From contig NZ_VZRA01000009.1 of NCBI RefSeq assembly GCF_008802355.1, positions 1 to 36,895 of the forward strand: 36,895 nt of DNA. The letters run 5' to 3'. The translations under genes were made by a program, and so were the position numbers. Within the stretch, counting starts at the first letter, position 1. Each line of letters opens with the position of its first letter. Positions 34,196-36,895 of this stretch are shown piece by piece. Source of the stretch: Oryzomonas sagensis (GTDB lineage: Bacteria; Desulfobacterota; Desulfuromonadia; Geobacterales; Pseudopelobacteraceae). The notes beneath the pieces are model-generated. The model had not been told where the DNA came from. It did no database searches and saw only the letters and a program-made list of their open reading frames with translations.

Positions 34196-35491
34196 CTATT
34201 CACCGAATACCCGCTTGAAGATGGTATTGACATGTTTGAGGTGGTAGTTGAGATCGAACGATTCGCGGATTTTGGCCTCGCCCAGAGCGCCGACCACATC
34301 CTGGTCGGCCAGCAATTCCTGCTGGAAATCCTTGCCCTGCTCCCAGACCTTCATGGCGTTGCGCTGAACCATACGATAGGCGGCCTCCCGCGACACACCA
34401 GCCTGAGTCAAATCGAGGAGGATTTTCTGGGAGAAGACCAACCCCTTCATCTTGTTCAGGTTGTCCAGCATATTCTTGGGGTAGACCACCAGGTTCTTGA
34501 TCAGGCCGTTCAAGCGCCGCAGGGAAAAGTCGAGCGCCACCGTGGCGTCCGGGGCGATGTAGCGTTCCACCGAGGAGTGGGAGATATCCCGCTCGTGCCA
34601 CAGGGCCACGTCTTCCAGCGCCGGGATGCACATGGAGCGGATATAGCGGGCCTGTCCGGTCAGGTTTTCGGAGAGGATCGGGTTGCGCTTGTGGGGCATA
34701 GCCGACGACCCCTTCTGTCCCTTGCTGAAAAACTCTTCAGCCTCCAGCACCTCGGTGCGCTGCAGGTGGCGGACCTCGATGGCGATGCGCTCAATGGAGG
34801 AGGCGATCAGTGCCAGGACACAGAAGTACTCGGCATGACGGTCACGGGGGATAACCTGGGTCGAGACCGGCTCGGGCGTGAGCCCCATCTTTTTGCAAAC
34901 GTACTCTTCCACAGAGGGGTCGATATTGGCGAAGGTGCCCACTGCCCCGGATATGGCGCCGGTGGCGATGTTTTCGCGCGCTGCGGTCAGGCGCTGGCGG
35001 TTGCGCTGCATCTCGGCATACCAGGAGGCCAGCTTGAGGCCGAAGGTGACCGGCTCGGCATGGATGCCGTGGGAACGGCCGATGCATACGGTATCCTTAT
35101 GTTCCAGGGCGCGTTCCTTGATCGATGCAAGCACCATATCCAGGTCGGCCAACAGTTCGTCGGCGGCCTGGACCAACTGCACCGACAGACAGGTATCCAG
35201 CACGTCGGAGGAGGTCATCCCCTGGTGGATGAAGCGCGCCTCCGGCCCGACATATTCGGACACCGAGGTGAGGAATGCGATCACGTCATGCTTTACCTCG
35301 GCCTCGATCGCGTCGATACGGGCGATATCGAAGTTCCCCTTCTCACGGATGACCGGTACAACCTCCTTGGGGATGACCCCCAATTCGGCCTGGGCCTCAC
35401 ACGCCAGGGTCTCTATCTCCAGCCAGATGCGGAAACGGTTTTCGGGCTCCCAGATGCGGGCCATGTCGGGGCGGGTATAACGAGGTATCAT
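34196..35491 (-). CDS. purB: adenylosuccinate lyase
   Basis: PurB of 431 residues, which splits fumarate from SAICAR and from adenylosuccinate. The signature GSSAMPHKRNP is present (about 260-270), with the catalytic region HQGMTSSDVLDT and GRSHGIHAEPVTFG earlier. Length is normal. AGGAG lies 7-8 nt before the ATG and a TATAAT-like -10 box lies just upstream, so purB is the first gene of the operon. Confidence 0.96.
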   Translation of the reverse strand: MIPRYTRPDMARIWEPENRFRIWLEIETLACEAQAELGVIPKEVVPVIREKGNFDIARIDAIEAEVKHDVIAFLTSVSEYVGPEARFIHQGMTSSDVLDTCLSVQLVQAADELLADLDMVLASIKERALEHKDTVCIGRSHGIHAEPVTFGLKLASWYAEMQRNRQRLTAARENIATGAISGAVGTFANIDPSVEEYVCKKMGLTPEPVSTQVIPRDRHAEYFCVLALIASSIERIAIEVRHLQRTEVLEAEEFFSKGQKGSSAMPHKRNPILSENLTGQARYIRSMCIPALEDVALWHERDISHSSVERYIAPDATVALDFSLRRLNGLIKNLVVYPKNMLDNLNKMKGLVFSQKILLDLTQAGVSREAAYRMVQRNAMKVWEQGKDFQQELLADQDVVGALGEAKIRESFDLNYHLKHVNTIFKRVFGE

Positions 35492-35517
35492 ATGGTAACT
35501 CCTGGTATCAATTTGAA

Positions 35518-35523
35518 ATTATA
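35518..35523 (-). promoter_or_regulatory. putative -10 box of the pur operon
   Basis: A perfect TATAAT occurs on the minus strand about 27 nt upstream of the purB start. No good -35 box is seen at 16-18 bp, so this promoter may need an activator or is only a chance match. Confidence 0.35.
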
Positions 35524-35545
35524 GGGCCGCTAAATCTAGAAAAAG

Positions 35546-35710
35546 CAGTTCACCACAAAGGCACAAAGGACACAAAGCATACACAAAGAATAATTTCAGC
35601 TAATTATATGACAATTTCATTATTGGCTCGACTCACCTTCGGGGAGAACGCCTTTCGCCGCTAACCCTGAGAATCCTTTGTGCTCTTTGTGTCTTTGTGG
35701 TGAATAACTG
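35546..35710. repeat. long imperfect inverted repeat with CACAAAG units
   Basis: The left arm (35546-35577) has CAGTTCACCACAAAGGCACA and CACAAAG repeats. The right arm (35676-35710) has the complement, CTTTGTGCTCTTTGTGTCTT and TGTGGTGAATAACTG. They flank about 98 bp. CACAAAG is repeated three times per arm. Similar elements are scattered through genomes of this bacterial group, from memory. It separates the MBL gene from purB. Confidence 0.8.
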
Positions 35711-35721
35711 CCGTCTTTAGG

Positions 35722-36492
35722 TTAAATCGTCATAACGTCACTTGCCGTGTATTGGTCACCGATCACAATCCGGGGGGCGCAGACGTTCTGGTCGCGCAGA
35801 AAGGCGTCGGTGGTGCGGACCACGTAGTCCGGGTGGTTATTGACCTCGGACAGGTGGGCCATCACCAAAGCCTCCAGCCCGGCGTGGGCCAGATCGAAGA
35901 GCAGTTCCAGCGATTCCTCGTTGGAAAGATGGCCGTGGCGCGACTTGATGCGCTGCTTCAGCTCCCAGGGATAGGGGCCGTTCATCAGCATCTCCACATC
36001 GTGGTTCGATTCCAGGTTCAGCGCCCGACACCCGCGCAACTTTTCCGCCACCAGGCGGGTGGCGATCCCCAGGTCGGTGGCCGAGCCGCAGCGCCCCTCC
36101 CCCGACTCCAGGATAAAGCCGACCGGGTCGCAGGCGTCGTGGGTAATGGGGAACGGATCGACCTGCACGTCCCGCAACGTCAGGGCGCAACCGGCTTCGA
36201 ACTCGATCAACTGCGTCTTGTGCAGGTATTTCTCCGCTTTTTTGCACACCAGATGGCTGGCGACCACCGGCACCTTGAACTTGCGGGCAAAGGCCCCCAC
36301 ACTGCGGATATGGTCGATATGCTCATGACTGACCAGCACGGCATGGACTGCGGCGGCATCGATGCCCCGGGTCTCCATGCGGAGCAACGTTTCGCGCAGC
36401 GATAGCCCCACATCGATCAACAGACGCGTATCGCCTGTTTCGACATACAGACAGTTGCCTTTGCTGCCGCTGGCCAGCGAACAGATTTTCAC
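35722..36492 (-). CDS. YycJ-like MBL-fold metallohydrolase
   Basis: 256-residue metallo-beta-lactamase-fold protein. The metal motif is HEHIDH in AVLVSHEHIDHIRSVGAFA, with later histidines in PITHDACDPVGF, NLESNHDVEML, RHGHLSNEES and MAHLSEVNNHP. The start KICSLASGSKGNCLYVETGDT is typical of YycJ/WalJ-type proteins, whose suggested role is as a DNA exonuclease in mismatch repair or wall-related processing. The GTG at 36492 has GGAG about 6 nt upstream and fits the family; an in-frame ATG at 36534 would add 14 unrelated residues. Confidence 0.85.
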   Translation of the reverse strand: MKICSLASGSKGNCLYVETGDTRLLIDVGLSLRETLLRMETRGIDAAAVHAVLVSHEHIDHIRSVGAFARKFKVPVVASHLVCKKAEKYLHKTQLIEFEAGCALTLRDVQVDPFPITHDACDPVGFILESGEGRCGSATDLGIATRLVAEKLRGCRALNLESNHDVEMLMNGPYPWELKQRIKSRHGHLSNEESLELLFDLAHAGLEALVMAHLSEVNNHPDYVVRTTDAFLRDQNVCAPRIVIGDQYTASDVMTI

Positions 36493-36534
36493 ACGGACTC
36501 CAGGATTCCCGGACTGACGAAGCACATGCCCCAA

Positions 36535-36765
36535 AATGGCATAAACAACAGAAGGATTTCAGAAAGTTATGGTTGACGCACGACGGCGTTTATGTGGCTT
36601 AATAATAAACACTACTTATACTCGAAGCGCAGAATAGTTTCAAGGGTAATCATGGTATCCTTACACCACATTCTGTGAATGGTGAATGGTAAGACGTGAA
36701 TGAAGAGCCGGCCGTGCCCCATTCACGATTCACGCTTCCCGATTTTTCCGTGAGTGAAACGCAAT
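36535..36765. other. intergenic region with GTGAAT/ATTCAC repeats
   Basis: Several copies of GTGAATGG (about 36676-36705) face ATTCACGATTCACG (about 36720-36734), forming a loose inverted repeat between the MBL gene and the 5S terminator. No gene is seen. Confidence 0.4.
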
Positions 36766-36804
36766 CGAGCCCTTCAGGAATGCTCCTGAAGGGCTCGTTG
36801 TTTT
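36766..36804. terminator. hairpin terminator at the end of the rRNA operon
   Basis: CGAGCCCTTCAGGA (36766-36779) and TCCTGAAGGGCTCG (36784-36797) form a 14-bp perfect stem around ATGC. It lies just past the 3' end of the minus-strand 5S gene; the T-run is better on the plus strand (TTGTTTT). Confidence 0.75.
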
Positions 36805-36810
36805 AATTAT

Positions 36811-36895
36811 TCCCGGCGGCGACCTACTTTCCCACACAGCTACCCGTGCAGTATCATCGGCCCTGAGGGGCTTAACTTCCGTGTTCGAGATGGGA
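36811..36895 (-). rRNA. 5S ribosomal RNA, 3' part (cut by window edge)
   Basis: The minus strand reads TCCCATCTCGAACACGGAAG then TTAAGCCCCTCAGGGCCGAT and ends GGGAAAGTAGGTCGCCGCCG, the conserved 3' two-thirds of bacterial 5S rRNA. The 5' part lies beyond the window. It implies that an rRNA operon ends here, transcribed toward the pur region. Confidence 0.93.

Noticed and set aside
34195-34299. Longer N-terminus for the MscS-like protein
   Set aside because: It would lie entirely within purB; the ATG 1 nt after the purB stop matches the tight spacing of the operon.

Overview
The window looks like a chromosomal segment of a GC-rich member of the Geobacteraceae/Desulfuromonadales. This is inferred from family resemblance, not from a database search. 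The clues are a PurSL-type FGAM synthase with separate PurQ and Fe-S PurF, a tmRNA tag reading ADNYNTPVALAA, secreted and lipoprotein families familiar from Geobacter, and an rRNA operon end at the right edge. Most genes lie on the minus strand.

Left part (1-11.4 kb): the 5' end of an outer-membrane porin-like gene; a 1.2 kb non-coding stretch; an orphan histidine kinase with a periplasmic solute-binding sensor domain; a VIT/CCC1 metal transporter; a DUF2127 membrane protein; two small hypotheticals; then a translationally coupled pair made of a type IA topoisomerase and an Fe-S XPD/DinG-type helicase carrying an N-terminal RecB/Cas4-like nuclease domain. An 86-aa hypothetical gene and a possible 24-aa ORF ending at a terminator follow.

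Middle part (11.5-24.3 kb): a MarR-EmrA-EmrB drug-efflux operon; an AT-rich island with a small zinc-ribbon protein and a 400-aa HEPN-motif protein behind an operator-like palindrome, next to the 3' remnant of a tyrosine integrase; small membrane/secreted proteins; a large lipoprotein with beta-propeller-like repeats; a 40-bp tandem repeat; a frame-disrupted GIY-YIG gene; ssrA (tmRNA) with smpB upstream; and an M-box Mg2+ riboswitch with terminator ahead of a soluble PRC-MgtE_N-CBS protein and an NRAMP-family transporter whose metal-site motifs are altered (DAGG for DPGN, APW for MPH). Together these suggest a Mg2+ uptake operon.

Right part (24.3-36.9 kb): a long minus-strand operon in the order purB - mscS-like - purL(PurSL) - [BglII-type restriction enzyme - MT-A70 adenine methyltransferase] - purQ - purF - pyrE - tlyA/HIT fusion - DUF4124 gene. 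The restriction-modification cassette sits inside the purine operon between purL and purQ. Upstream of purB lie a promoter-like -10 box, a long imperfect inverted repeat and a YycJ-like metallo-beta-lactamase gene, then the 3' part of a 5S rRNA gene cut by the window edge.

The most notable observations are the purine-operon restriction-modification cassette, the M-box/NRAMP-related Mg2+ operon with a detached MgtE-like regulator, the nuclease-helicase/topoisomerase pair, the HEPN island, and the in-frame TlyA-HIT fusion.
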